From assembly GCA_003242605.1 (NCBI GenBank), contig QGUZ01000054.1:1-22568 (forward strand): a DNA stretch of 22,568 nt. Direction: 5' to 3'. Each line of letters begins with the position of its first letter. Within the stretch, counting starts at the first letter, position 1. This document shows positions 14,221 to 20,528 of the stretch, in pieces. Origin of the DNA: Actinomycetota bacterium. GTDB taxonomy: Bacteria; Actinomycetota; Actinomycetes; Streptosporangiales; Streptosporangiaceae. Made by a program: the position numbers and the translations under genes. Below the pieces are notes generated by a model. The model was given only the letters and a program-made list of their open reading frames with translations. It ran no database searches and was not told the origin of the DNA.

Positions 14221-16608
14221 CTAGTGCGCGGCGGTCACCGAGGAGATCTCGGAGAGCGGGAACTCGAGGTAGTCACCGGCCTCCTCGCACCAGGCCTCCA
14301 GCACGTTGCGGCGCAGCTCGCCGTGGCTGATCGTCGCGGTGATGCCGTCGGTGAGGGTGATCATGGCGCGGGCGCCGCGGTCGACGACGCTGCCGAGCAG
14401 GGACTGCTGCGCGGTCGGGAGACGGGTGGCGAGCCGGCCGATCACCGCCCAGGTGCGGCCCTGCGGTTCCTCGCGGACGCGGGCGCGCAGCAGGCGGCGG
14501 GCGTGCTCGCGGGGGTCCGGGGGCGGGTCGGCGACGGGGATCGGGGGCGACTCGAGCTCGGCGACCCGGCCGCCGGGCAGCAGGATCAGCTTGCCGCCGC
14601 CCGCGGGCTCCCGCCGTACCGTGATCTCGCCGGTGTCGTCCACCGGCACCGGGGAGTACCCGGCCTCGCGCAGCGCGGCGAGCGTGCGGTCGGCCGGCAC
14701 CGAGCCGGCGAGCACGGTCGGCGCGAGCTGCCGCAGGCCGAGCCGGGCGAGCCTGGGGTGCGCGGCGATCTCGGCGAGCAGCGCGGGGTCGGAGCCCTGG
14801 ATGATGCACGCGACCGTGGTCACGGTGACCTCGCCGTGCCGCCGCGCCACGTCCCGGATGAGCCGGGTGAGCGGCTGCGGCAGCGTGCCCAGCTGGGACA
14901 GCTCGGCGATCAGGTTGTCCGCGGTGTGCCCGGCGTCGAGGGCCCGCCGTACGCTCGCCGGGGAGAACCGCCACACCGAGGCCGCGCCCCGGCTCTCCCG
15001 GTCCGCGACCCGGTCGAGGAGGGCGGCGAGCTCGGCCGACGGCGGGCCGGTGACCACGGCGGTAAGGTCGGCGCCGAACTGCGCGGTGCGCTGCGCGCTC
15101 GCCAGCGCCTTGGTGGAGCACTCGATCAGCCCGCGGTCGTGCTCGACCTCGGGCACGTGCTCGTCCTGCTCGGACCCGGCCACGCCGGACAGCCGCGCCA
15201 GCGCGCGGCCCAGCGGGGTCACGGCGTCCCCGGCGACCACGCCGAGCAGCCGCGCCTCCTCGAGCACGGCGGGGCAGCACCGGGCGAGCAGGGTGCGGTC
15301 GAGCAGCGGCGCCCGCCAGTGCACCGCCTGCACCAGCTCGGGCATGGTGGCGAAGGTGGCGTTCTCCGGCAGCGCGGCGAGCGTGGCGAGCACGGCCCAC
15401 CGGATCCGCGCCACGGTCTCGCCGTTCGGTTCGTCCCCCAGGACGGTCGGGTACCGGCCGTCCTGGCGGCGTAACAAGGAGGAGCGCTCCATCCGCCACC
15501 AGGCGGCGAGCAGCACCCGCAGCCGGGCGGGCGCGTCCTCCAGCCGCCACGCGTCGAACCGCTCGGTGGGCACCAGCCCGCCGGCCGCCTCGTCCACGGC
15601 GAGCAGCCGGGCGACCGCGCACACCTCCAGCAGCAGCCGCGTCTCGGCCTCGGTGCAGCCGGTCTCCCGGGCCACCCGCCGCACCTCGCGCACGCCCACC
15701 CCGCCGGTCTTCAGCAGCGGCAGCGGCGTCTTGTCGGTGTTCTCCAGCAGGGCAGCGGCCCGCTCCACCGCGCGCGGGGCGGCGAGGCACATCGCCTCCT
15801 CGACCTCGGCGACGTTCACCCGCACCGTCGCCACCTCGGGCGGCTGCGGGGTGAACGGGGCGTGGTAGTCGGGGCCGCGCAGCGCGAGCGCCACCTCGCG
15901 CGGCATCTCGGCCAGGTCCCACCGGGTGCGGAACAGCAGGGCGCGGTCGGCCGCCCACTTCTCCGGCGTGCCCTCGACCGTGAACCGGTCGCCGTCCACG
16001 GTGCGCACCGGGCCGTCCCAGGCGAAGTCGTCGAGCAGGCCGAGCGTGCCGTCGGGCGCGTCCGCCAGCAGCGCGTGCAGCCGGTCCGGGTCCTCGAGCA
16101 CCCCGCGGATCCGGGCGACGAGCCGGCGTTTGCCGCCCTGCGCGGGCAGCCCGAGGCGGCGGCTGATCCGGCGCAGCTCCTCCAGGTTGAGCGTCCAGGT
16201 CTCCAGGTAGGTGGCGAGCGGGTCGCCCAGGCCGTACGGGGCGGTCCACATGCGGGCGACCGCGTCGGCGAGATGGATGCGCCCGTCCGGCCGGGGCCAG
16301 GCGAGCGCGTGGTCGTACACCTGCTCCAGCCACGGCTGCACCGCGCTCCTGCTGACGCCGAGGAAGCGGGCGAGCTCGTCCTCGGTGGCGCGGTCCCCGA
16401 TCACCAGGCAGGCCTGCAGCAGCTCCAGCGGCGGCAGCGGCAGGCTCCGCATCACCTCGAGCACCGCGCGGGGGTCGGTCAGGCGCTCGGCGAGGGCCTC
16501 GAGCCGCCGCGGCCACGGGGCGGCGATGGCGTCGGGGCGGTTCGCGAGAATTCGGGTCAGCCGGTCTTCGTCGAGGGTCGTCAGCCAGCCGAGCAGGTGA
16601 TCGTCCAT
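14221..16608 (-). CDS. XPB/Ssl2-like helicase-associated domain protein
   Basis: A 795-residue protein of the type found next to the XPB helicase gene in mycobacteria (Rv0862c-like), carrying a helicase-C-terminal-like 'XPB/Ssl2, N-terminal' domain. It has no Walker motifs and is not itself a helicase. The N-terminal ~300 residues hold winged-helix-like segments (ATEDELARFLGVSRSAVQPWL at ~74-94; LVARIRGVLEDPDRLHALL). The middle part reads LTAVVTGPPSAELAALLDRVAD and FSPASVRRALDAG. The C-terminus, with DGITATISHGELRRNVLEAW and SEISSVT, resembles a WYL-like ligand-binding module. A role in DNA repair or nucleic-acid binding follows from the family. The XPB partner is not in this window. ATG 16608 or GTG 16611 are both possible; GAGAGA lies upstream. 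Confidence 0.85.
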   Translation of the reverse strand: MDDHLLGWLTTLDEDRLTRILANRPDAIAAPWPRRLEALAERLTDPRAVLEVMRSLPLPPLELLQACLVIGDRATEDELARFLGVSRSAVQPWLEQVYDHALAWPRPDGRIHLADAVARMWTAPYGLGDPLATYLETWTLNLEELRRISRRLGLPAQGGKRRLVARIRGVLEDPDRLHALLADAPDGTLGLLDDFAWDGPVRTVDGDRFTVEGTPEKWAADRALLFRTRWDLAEMPREVALALRGPDYHAPFTPQPPEVATVRVNVAEVEEAMCLAAPRAVERAAALLENTDKTPLPLLKTGGVGVREVRRVARETGCTEAETRLLLEVCAVARLLAVDEAAGGLVPTERFDAWRLEDAPARLRVLLAAWWRMERSSLLRRQDGRYPTVLGDEPNGETVARIRWAVLATLAALPENATFATMPELVQAVHWRAPLLDRTLLARCCPAVLEEARLLGVVAGDAVTPLGRALARLSGVAGSEQDEHVPEVEHDRGLIECSTKALASAQRTAQFGADLTAVVTGPPSAELAALLDRVADRESRGAASVWRFSPASVRRALDAGHTADNLIAELSQLGTLPQPLTRLIRDVARRHGEVTVTTVACIIQGSDPALLAEIAAHPRLARLGLRQLAPTVLAGSVPADRTLAALREAGYSPVPVDDTGEITVRREPAGGGKLILLPGGRVAELESPPIPVADPPPDPREHARRLLRARVREEPQGRTWAVIGRLATRLPTAQQSLLGSVVDRGARAMITLTDGITATISHGELRRNVLEAWCEEAGDYLEFPLSEISSVTAAH

Positions 16609-17041
16609 CACAGATCTCTCACGCGTCTTCCGGGACCGACCAGAAAGCCACCGTAATGCAGATCACCCTGGTACGGGATCTGCCTGCCGGAATCGACACC
16701 CTTTCCGCACCCGCCGGTCACACCCCGGGTGTCGTCCCGGCGCGGCCGGCGTGACGGGGCGTCCGGGTACGGCGCGAGCCCCGTCGTGAGCCCGGTCATG
16801 GCCCGGTCGGGAAACCTGTCATGAAACCGCTCATGACGCCGGTCACGAAACCGGGCATCAAACCGGTCATGAAACCCGGTCATGAAACACTGTCTCCGCG
16901 GGTCGGAACGGGTCGAGTCAAGCAGGGTGCACGTAGGTGGGTAGGCCTGGCGGCGGGAACTCCTCCGCCCGCCGCACCCGTCGCCCGGCCCGGCCGGGCG
17001 CACGGTCCCTCGCGCCTCGCGGACGTGGGCGGCTGTTCCCG
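16609..17041. other. 433-base spacer holding repeat array B
   Basis: This spacer lies upstream of the helicase-associated gene and downstream of the HATPase gene. The left part (16620-16700) is mildly AT-rich and should contain the helicase-associated promoter; no clear -35/-10 pair was found. Array B fills 16786-16894. A minus-strand open frame through the whole spacer (to 16608) exists, but the repeat tract is its main content and codon use is poor. Confidence 0.5.
16786..16894. repeat. 12-bp tandem repeat array B, about nine units
   Basis: Degenerate units with consensus ATGAAACCGGTC. Successive units are GTGAGCCCGGTC, ATGGCCCGGTC (11), GGGAAACCTGTC, ATGAAACCGCTC, ATGACGCCGGTC, ACGAAACCGGGC, ATCAAACCGGTC, ATGAAACCCGGTC (13) and ATGAAACACTGTC (13). 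Most are exactly 12 bases. The plus strand would translate as MKPV-type tetrapeptides and the minus strand as HDRF-type, without a credible gene. It is AT-richer than its surroundings. It begins about 180 bases upstream of the helicase-associated start. Confidence 0.7.
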
Positions 17042-17052
17042 TTACCGGGAAC
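17035..17052 (-). terminator. Hairpin with GTAA loop downstream of the HATPase gene
   Basis: GTTCCCG (17035-17041) pairs with CGGGAAC (17046-17052). In the minus-strand RNA the loop is GUAA, a stable GNRA-type tetraloop. It lies about 90 bases past the HATPase stop, and the stop codon of the small ORF at 17042-17143 falls in the loop. Confidence 0.5.
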
Positions 17053-17143
17053 TGTTCTCCACTTCGCGACGGTCGTCAATGCTCTTCGGCAAAGCCCGGA
17101 AAATCGCCGGACGCAGCCGTCCCACCAGGCACACGAAGATCAT
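17042..17143 (-). CDS. Possible 33-residue small ORF overlapping the HATPase stop
   Basis: ATG 17143 shares its A with the HATPase stop codon (TGATG), the usual geometry of translational coupling. The predicted peptide starts MIFVCLVGRLRPAIF, is hydrophobic at its N-terminus and charged at its C-terminus, and ends at TAA 17042-17044 inside the hairpin loop. Third-position G/C is about 75%, below neighbouring genes, so it may be a chance frame. No homology recognised. Confidence 0.3.
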   Translation of the reverse strand: MIFVCLVGRLRPAIFRALPKSIDDRREVENSSR

Positions 17144-17685
17144 CAGAAGCGGCCGGAGCCGGTCTCCGGGGCGCCCGCGGTCGCGTCGAGCACGGCCCAG
17201 ACCGCCTTGCCGTACGGGGCGATGGGGGACCAGCCCCAGCGCACGCTGAGCGAGTCGACGATGTGCAGCCCGAGCCCGCCGGGCTCCAGCGCCCCGGGGT
17301 CGCGCATCACCGGTACGGCACGGCCGGGGTCGGCGATGGCGCAGGTGAGCAGCGGCCCGCGGCGGACCAGGGAGAGCCGGATCGGGTCGGCGGGCCACCG
17401 CGTGGCCGGGGCGAGCCCGTGCCGCAGCGCGTTCGTGGCGAGCTCGGAGACGACGAGGGTGACGCCGTCGGCGAGATGGCCGAGATCCCAGCCGCGCAGC
17501 GTGTCGGTGGCGCGCTCCCGTGCCGTGTACACCGACTCGGCGCGGGCGGGCAGCGCGAACGTCGCGCTCGCCGAGGGCACCGGCAGCCGTTCCCCGAGCA
17601 GGTCGCGGGCCCGGTCGGGCCACCAGCCGAGCGGTGGCCACCAGTCGAACGACGGGGCGGCCGCGCCGCGCGTGAGGGATCGCAT
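17143..17685 (-). CDS. HATPase (anti-sigma/RsbW-like) ATP-binding protein
   Basis: A 180-residue protein of the actinobacterial HATPase_c_2 family, related to RsbW/SpoIIAB serine kinases that bind sigma factors. The Bergerat ATP-site motifs are present: the N box ELATNALRHG (81-90, Asn85 for Mg-ATP), the G1-type ADPG (118-121) and the G2-type GGLGLHIVDSL (136-146). Length is typical. ATG 17685 has no Shine-Dalgarno sequence. CATCAT at 17693-17698 (minus strand) lies seven bases upstream with TTGCAC 18 bases further, so the transcript may be leaderless and start inside repeat array C. It is divergent from an XRE-DUF397 pair, a neighbourhood repeated in many actinomycetes. Its partner protein is unknown. 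Confidence 0.9.
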   Translation of the reverse strand: MRSLTRGAAAPSFDWWPPLGWWPDRARDLLGERLPVPSASATFALPARAESVYTARERATDTLRGWDLGHLADGVTLVVSELATNALRHGLAPATRWPADPIRLSLVRRGPLLTCAIADPGRAVPVMRDPGALEPGGLGLHIVDSLSVRWGWSPIAPYGKAVWAVLDATAGAPETGSGRF

Positions 17686-17692
17686 GCGACCG

Positions 17693-17722
17693 ATGATGGT
17701 GCAGGCTCATGTGCAAGTGCAA
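17693..17722 (-). promoter_or_regulatory. Candidate leaderless promoter of the HATPase gene
   Basis: On the minus strand TTGCAC (17717-17722) and CATCAT (17693-17698) are 18 bases apart. The start codon follows the -10 after seven bases. The -35 is built from the repeat units of array C. Confidence 0.35.
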
Positions 17723-17755
17723 GAGCGAATGCACGTGCAGACGCCGCCTGCACGC
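17696..17755. repeat. 12-bp tandem repeat array C, five units
   Basis: Units in exact 12-base phase: ATGGTGCAGGCT, CATGTGCAAGTG, CAAGAGCGAATG, CACGTGCAGACG, CCGCCTGCACGC. It contains the palindrome TGCACGTGCA (17730-17739), identical to one in array A (14056-14065). It occupies the divergent promoter region of the HATPase and XRE genes. Confidence 0.55.
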
Positions 17756-17763
17756 GCTACCGT

Positions 17764-17784
17764 GGTTCCAGGAACCCTGGAACC
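17764..17784. promoter_or_regulatory. Operator-like dyad upstream of XRE-DUF397
   Basis: GGTTCCAGG (17764-17772) and CCTGGAACC (17776-17784) are perfect nine-base inverted arms around AAC. The left arm plus spacer also form GGTTCC-A-GGAACC, so three GGAACC-type half-sites are packed here. It lies 68 bases upstream of the XRE start and 79 bases upstream of the HATPase start, a position suited to control both. The likely binder is the adjacent XRE protein. Confidence 0.55.
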
Positions 17785-17851
17785 GAAGGGGGAGTCCACG
17801 CGCGATCTTTGACAGACTGTGTGATGCAGTCCACAACCGGAGGAAAGTGAC

Positions 17852-18718
17852 GTGTCGATAGATCCGCCTGGTTCCGGCTCCACCGTTCGGCGCATCATGC
17901 TCGGTGCCAGCCTTCGCCGGCTGCGCGAGCAGAAAGGGCTCTCCAGGCAGGTCGCGGGCTTCCATATCCGCGCCTCGGAGTCCAAGATCAGCCGGATGGA
18001 GCTCGGCCGGGTCGGGTTCAAGACACGCGACGTCGAGGACCTGCTCACGCTCTACGGCGTGGTCGACGACGCCGAACGCCGTAGCCTGCTCGAGATGGTC
18101 CGTGAGGCGAACACGCCGGGCTGGTGGCACAAATACAGCGACCTGCTGCCCAGCTGGTTCACCACCTACGTGGGCCTGGAGGAGGCCGCGAACGTGATCC
18201 GCACCTACGAGGTGCAGTTCATCCCGGGCCTGCTCCAGACGGCGAACTACGCCCGCACGGTCATCCGGCTGGGGTATCCGGACGTCCCCGAGGAGGAGAT
18301 CGAACGCCGCGTGCACATGCGCTTGAAGCGGCAGGAGCGTCTCACCCAAAAGGACGGTCCGAAGCTGTGGGCGGTCATCGACGAGGCGGCGCTCCGGCGG
18401 CCCATCGGCGGCCCCGAGATCATGCGGGAGCAGATCCAGCACCTGCTTGACGTCTCGACGCTGCCGAACATCACCATCCAGGTGATGCCGTTCAAGTTCG
18501 GCATGCACGCCGCCGAGGGCGGGGCGTTCACGATCCTTCGCTTCCCAGAGTCCGACCTTCCGGACGTGGTCTACGTCGAGCAGCTCTGGGGTGCCCTGTA
18601 CCTGGACAAGCGGGAGGACGTCGACCCCTACCTCACCGCGATGGAGCAGCTGTGCGTGGAGAGCACCACGCCAGGGGGCACCGCCGAGATACTCGGGCAG
18701 ATTCTCAGAGAGATCTAA
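17852..18718 (+). CDS. XRE regulator with DUF5753 domain (Scr1-like)
   Basis: A 288-residue regulator. Residues ~17-72 form the XRE helix-turn-helix (LGASLRRLREQKGLSRQVAGF, then ESKISRMELGR). Residues ~105-285 form the DUF5753 domain with TYEVQFIPGLLQTANYARTVI, LWAVIDEAALRRPIG, NITIQVMPFKFG and VVYVEQLWG. It pairs with the DUF397 gene that follows without a gap. An XRE-DUF397 pair (Scr1/Scr2) has been reported in Streptomyces coelicolor as a positive regulator of antibiotic production; such pairs are also annotated as toxin-antitoxin-like. GTG 17852 has GGAGG eight bases upstream. The dyad at 17764-17784 is its likely binding site, by position only. Confidence 0.95.
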   Translation: MSIDPPGSGSTVRRIMLGASLRRLREQKGLSRQVAGFHIRASESKISRMELGRVGFKTRDVEDLLTLYGVVDDAERRSLLEMVREANTPGWWHKYSDLLPSWFTTYVGLEEAANVIRTYEVQFIPGLLQTANYARTVIRLGYPDVPEEEIERRVHMRLKRQERLTQKDGPKLWAVIDEAALRRPIGGPEIMREQIQHLLDVSTLPNITIQVMPFKFGMHAAEGGAFTILRFPESDLPDVVYVEQLWGALYLDKREDVDPYLTAMEQLCVESTTPGGTAEILGQILREI

Positions 18719-18955
18719 ATGCAGCAGACGTACAACGGGATGCCGGCCAGCGCGATCCGCGGGGTTCGGTGGCGCAAGAGCATCCGCAGCAACTCGACCG
18801 GCAACTGTGTGGAGCTCGCCGAGCTTCCCGATGGCAGCATCGCCGTCAGGAACTCCCGGGACCCGGAGGGCCCGGCCCTCATCTACACCCGGGATGAGAT
18901 CCGCGCCCTCATGCTCGGGGTCAAGGACGGCGAGTTCGACAACCTACTCGCGTAA
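18719..18955 (+). CDS. DUF397 protein (Scr2-like)
   Basis: A 78-residue DUF397 protein with the full pattern: WRKSIRSNSTGNCVELAEL (23-41), IAVRNSRDPEGPALIYTRDE (46-65), and a GVKDGEFDNLL end. The ATG directly follows the TAA of the XRE gene with no spacer, so translation is coupled and the two proteins are probably made together. It acts with the XRE partner; the biochemical role is unresolved. Length is typical. Two hairpins lie downstream. Confidence 0.95.
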   Translation: MQQTYNGMPASAIRGVRWRKSIRSNSTGNCVELAELPDGSIAVRNSRDPEGPALIYTRDEIRALMLGVKDGEFDNLLA

Positions 18956-18972
18956 CACACACTTAACATTGC

Positions 18973-19026
18973 CCGCATCCGATTAACGCGGGTGCGGTGG
19001 GCGTGTAACCCGGATCATCGCCGGGT
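18973..19026 (+). terminator. Two hairpins after DUF397
   Basis: CCGCATCCG (18973-18981) pairs with CGGGTGCGG (18989-18997) with one G-T wobble and an AT-rich seven-base loop. Then ACCCGG (19008-19013) pairs with CCGGGT (19021-19026). They start 18 bases after the DUF397 stop. Confidence 0.55.
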
Positions 19027-19092
19027 CCGGCACATTGGGGATCGTCCATCGTCGCGACGACGCGCGGTCGGACGAGTGGCTATGGAGACATC

Positions 19093-19383
19093 GTGGGGGC
19101 CCCAATGCTGGACCGGATGACGCTCTATCCCGTCGCCGACGACGTCCTGTTCGCACCGGGCGGCCGGGTCGTGATCCGCACCTACGGCGTGGCCGCTCCG
19201 GTGGAGTCGGGCACGGGGGAGACGGGGGAACGGCACGCGATCGCGTACCGCACCTGGGTGACCGGGATCCGGGAGCAGCCGCGGTACTGGCGGTGGGGGC
19301 ACTTCGAGGACGCCCGCCGCGGGCACCGCAAGGTGCTGGAGTGGCTCACCGGACGCGGGCCGCGACCGGTCCCCGCCCGCTGA
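19093..19383 (+). CDS. Small hypothetical protein
   Basis: A 96-residue protein, not recognised. Codon use is coding-like (mostly G/C in third position). GTG 19093 has GGAG about six bases upstream; ATG 19105 is the alternative. It has no membrane segment or signal. Features are a beta-type stretch (LFAPGGRVVIRTYGVAAP) and a basic C-terminus with GHFEDARRGHRKVLEWL, possibly an amphipathic helix. It follows the XRE-DUF397 pair on the same strand but after two hairpins and a 137-base gap, so it is probably a separate unit. It converges with the histidine phosphatase gene. Confidence 0.6.
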   Translation: MGAPMLDRMTLYPVADDVLFAPGGRVVIRTYGVAAPVESGTGETGERHAIAYRTWVTGIREQPRYWRWGHFEDARRGHRKVLEWLTGRGPRPVPAR

Positions 19384-19393
19384 GCCGCCGGCC

Positions 19394-19419
19394 GGCGCCC
19401 GGACATGCCGCCGGGTGCC
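19394..19419 (+). terminator. Stem-loop after the small hypothetical gene
   Basis: GGCGCCCGG (19394-19402) pairs with CCGGGTGCC (19411-19419) with one G-T wobble and an eight-base loop, 10 bases past the stop and between convergent genes. Confidence 0.45.
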
Positions 19420-19578
19420 GCCGCCTGTGTCCACGCCCCGGCGCCCCGCCGGCGCCGGGGAAATCCCGCCGCGCGCCACCCGCCGTCCCAGGCGCTCCCG
19501 TTCCCCCGCGAGGGCGCGCCGCCGGCGGCACGGCGCCGCGGGCCCTGCGGCCGCGGGACGCGGGTCGCGGCGGCTTGG

Positions 19579-20217
19579 TCACAGGCCCGGCACCGGGACG
19601 TTCCACCGCCGGATCACCGGCTCGCCGTGCTCGAAGCCGAGCACGCCGACCGATCCCGTGTCGAGCCGGAACAGGCGGCCGTCGCGCGGCCCGAGGCCGA
19701 GCCAGCGCGCGGCCAGCACCCGCAGCAGGTGGCCGTGCGCGACGATCGCCGCGTCGCGCTCGGCGACGACGGGCCGCACCCGGGCGATGACCCGGTCGGC
19801 CCGCGCGCCGACCTGCTCGGCCGTCTCGCCGGGGTGGTCGGCGTCGCCGGGGATCACGCCGTCGCGCCACAGGTACCAGCCGGGCCGCGTGCGGCGGATC
19901 TCGGCCGACGTCATGCCCTCGTACCCGCCGTAGTCCCACTCCCACAGGTCCGGGTCGAGCCGTACCTCCGGCGCGTCCGGGCCCGGCTCGCGCGCCTCGG
20001 CGCCGCCGGGCAGCAGACCGGCGAGCTCGGCGGTACGGCGGGCCCGCCGTGCCGGGCTGACCAGGACCAGGGCGAAGGGGCGGTCCTTGAGCACGGGGGC
20101 GAGCAGCCGGGCCTGCTCCTCGCCGCGGGCGGTGAGCGGCACGTCGGTGCGTCCGGTGTGCCGGTGGTCACGGCTCCACTCGGTCTCGCCGTGCCGGATC
20201 ACGAAAAGCTCTGCCAT
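19579..20217 (-). CDS. Histidine phosphatase family protein (phosphoglycerate mutase-like)
   Basis: A 212-residue histidine phosphatase. The catalytic motif IRHGETEW is at residues 7-14, with His9 the phospho-accepting histidine. TARGEEQARLLAPVL, SPARRARRTAEL (54-65), the acidic WDYGGYEG (94-101, Glu100 a candidate proton donor) and the second histidine His161 in VAHGHLLRVL complete the site. The short length and absence of mutase inserts favour a broad phosphatase of the GpmB or acid-phosphatase type over a glycolytic mutase. Cytosolic. ATG 20217 has only a weak upstream site. It is divergent from the B12 uptake operon, but no functional tie is evident. Confidence 0.93.
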   Translation of the reverse strand: MAELFVIRHGETEWSRDHRHTGRTDVPLTARGEEQARLLAPVLKDRPFALVLVSPARRARRTAELAGLLPGGAEAREPGPDAPEVRLDPDLWEWDYGGYEGMTSAEIRRTRPGWYLWRDGVIPGDADHPGETAEQVGARADRVIARVRPVVAERDAAIVAHGHLLRVLAARWLGLGPRDGRLFRLDTGSVGVLGFEHGEPVIRRWNVPVPGL

Positions 20218-20333
20218 AGGTGACCATCATGCCCGGCCGCCGCCGGGGCACGCGGATCCGGCGGCGGCCGCGGCGCGCCCGCGCCCGGCCCCTTTCGGCC
20301 GGGCCCGCCCTGGCGCGTGTGATCCGGCATTGG

Positions 20334-20339
20334 TAACGT
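20334..20339 (+). promoter_or_regulatory. Candidate -10 of the B12 operon
   Basis: TAACGT fits TANNNT and would start transcription near 20346, just before the riboswitch core, giving a leader of about 183 bases. The -35 region (TGGCGC, 17 bases upstream) is poor. Confidence 0.35.
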
Positions 20340-20460
20340 GCCAGTCATACGCGACGTCCAGCGAAGTCCGGTGCGAGTCCGGCGCTGTCCCGCAACTGTC
20401 ATGCCCCGCCGTGGGGACGAGCCAGGTCGCCTGGGCGCCGCGTCGACGACGTCAGCCCTC
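20340..20460 (+). promoter_or_regulatory. Cobalamin (adenosylcobalamin) riboswitch
   Basis: The conserved core is readable: GAAGTCCGGTGCGAGTCC (20363-20380), then CTGTCCCGCAACTGTCA (20385-20401), matching the class pattern of a GGTG-AA-TCC hairpin followed by CCCGCAACTGT. Then the B12 box GAGCCAGGTCGCCTGG (20419-20434). Edges are approximate. Downstream, CCCT/AGGG (20456-20471) can form a small hairpin. TCCGT (20475-20479) could pair with ACGGA (20516-20520) at the Shine-Dalgarno sequence, suggesting translational control. When cobalamin is bound, expression of the uptake operon should fall. Confidence 0.92.
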
Positions 20461-20528
20461 GTGGAAAAGGGTGATCCGTCCGTACGGGTCCCTCGATTCC
20501 CGGCGACCGACTACAACGGAGGACTCTC

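Noticed and set aside
16786..16894. CRISPR array
   Set aside because: Units are contiguous 12-mers without unique spacers, and there are no cas genes.
16608..17003. 131-residue minus-strand frame through repeat array B
   Set aside because: Its only distinctive content is the translated 12-base repeat. It lacks coding-type codon use and a ribosome site.
17809..17837. Consensus promoter TTGACA for the XRE gene
   Set aside because: The -35 is perfect, but the region 16-18 bases downstream (CACAAC) is not a -10, and the predicted start would fall in the Shine-Dalgarno sequence. Not called as a promoter.
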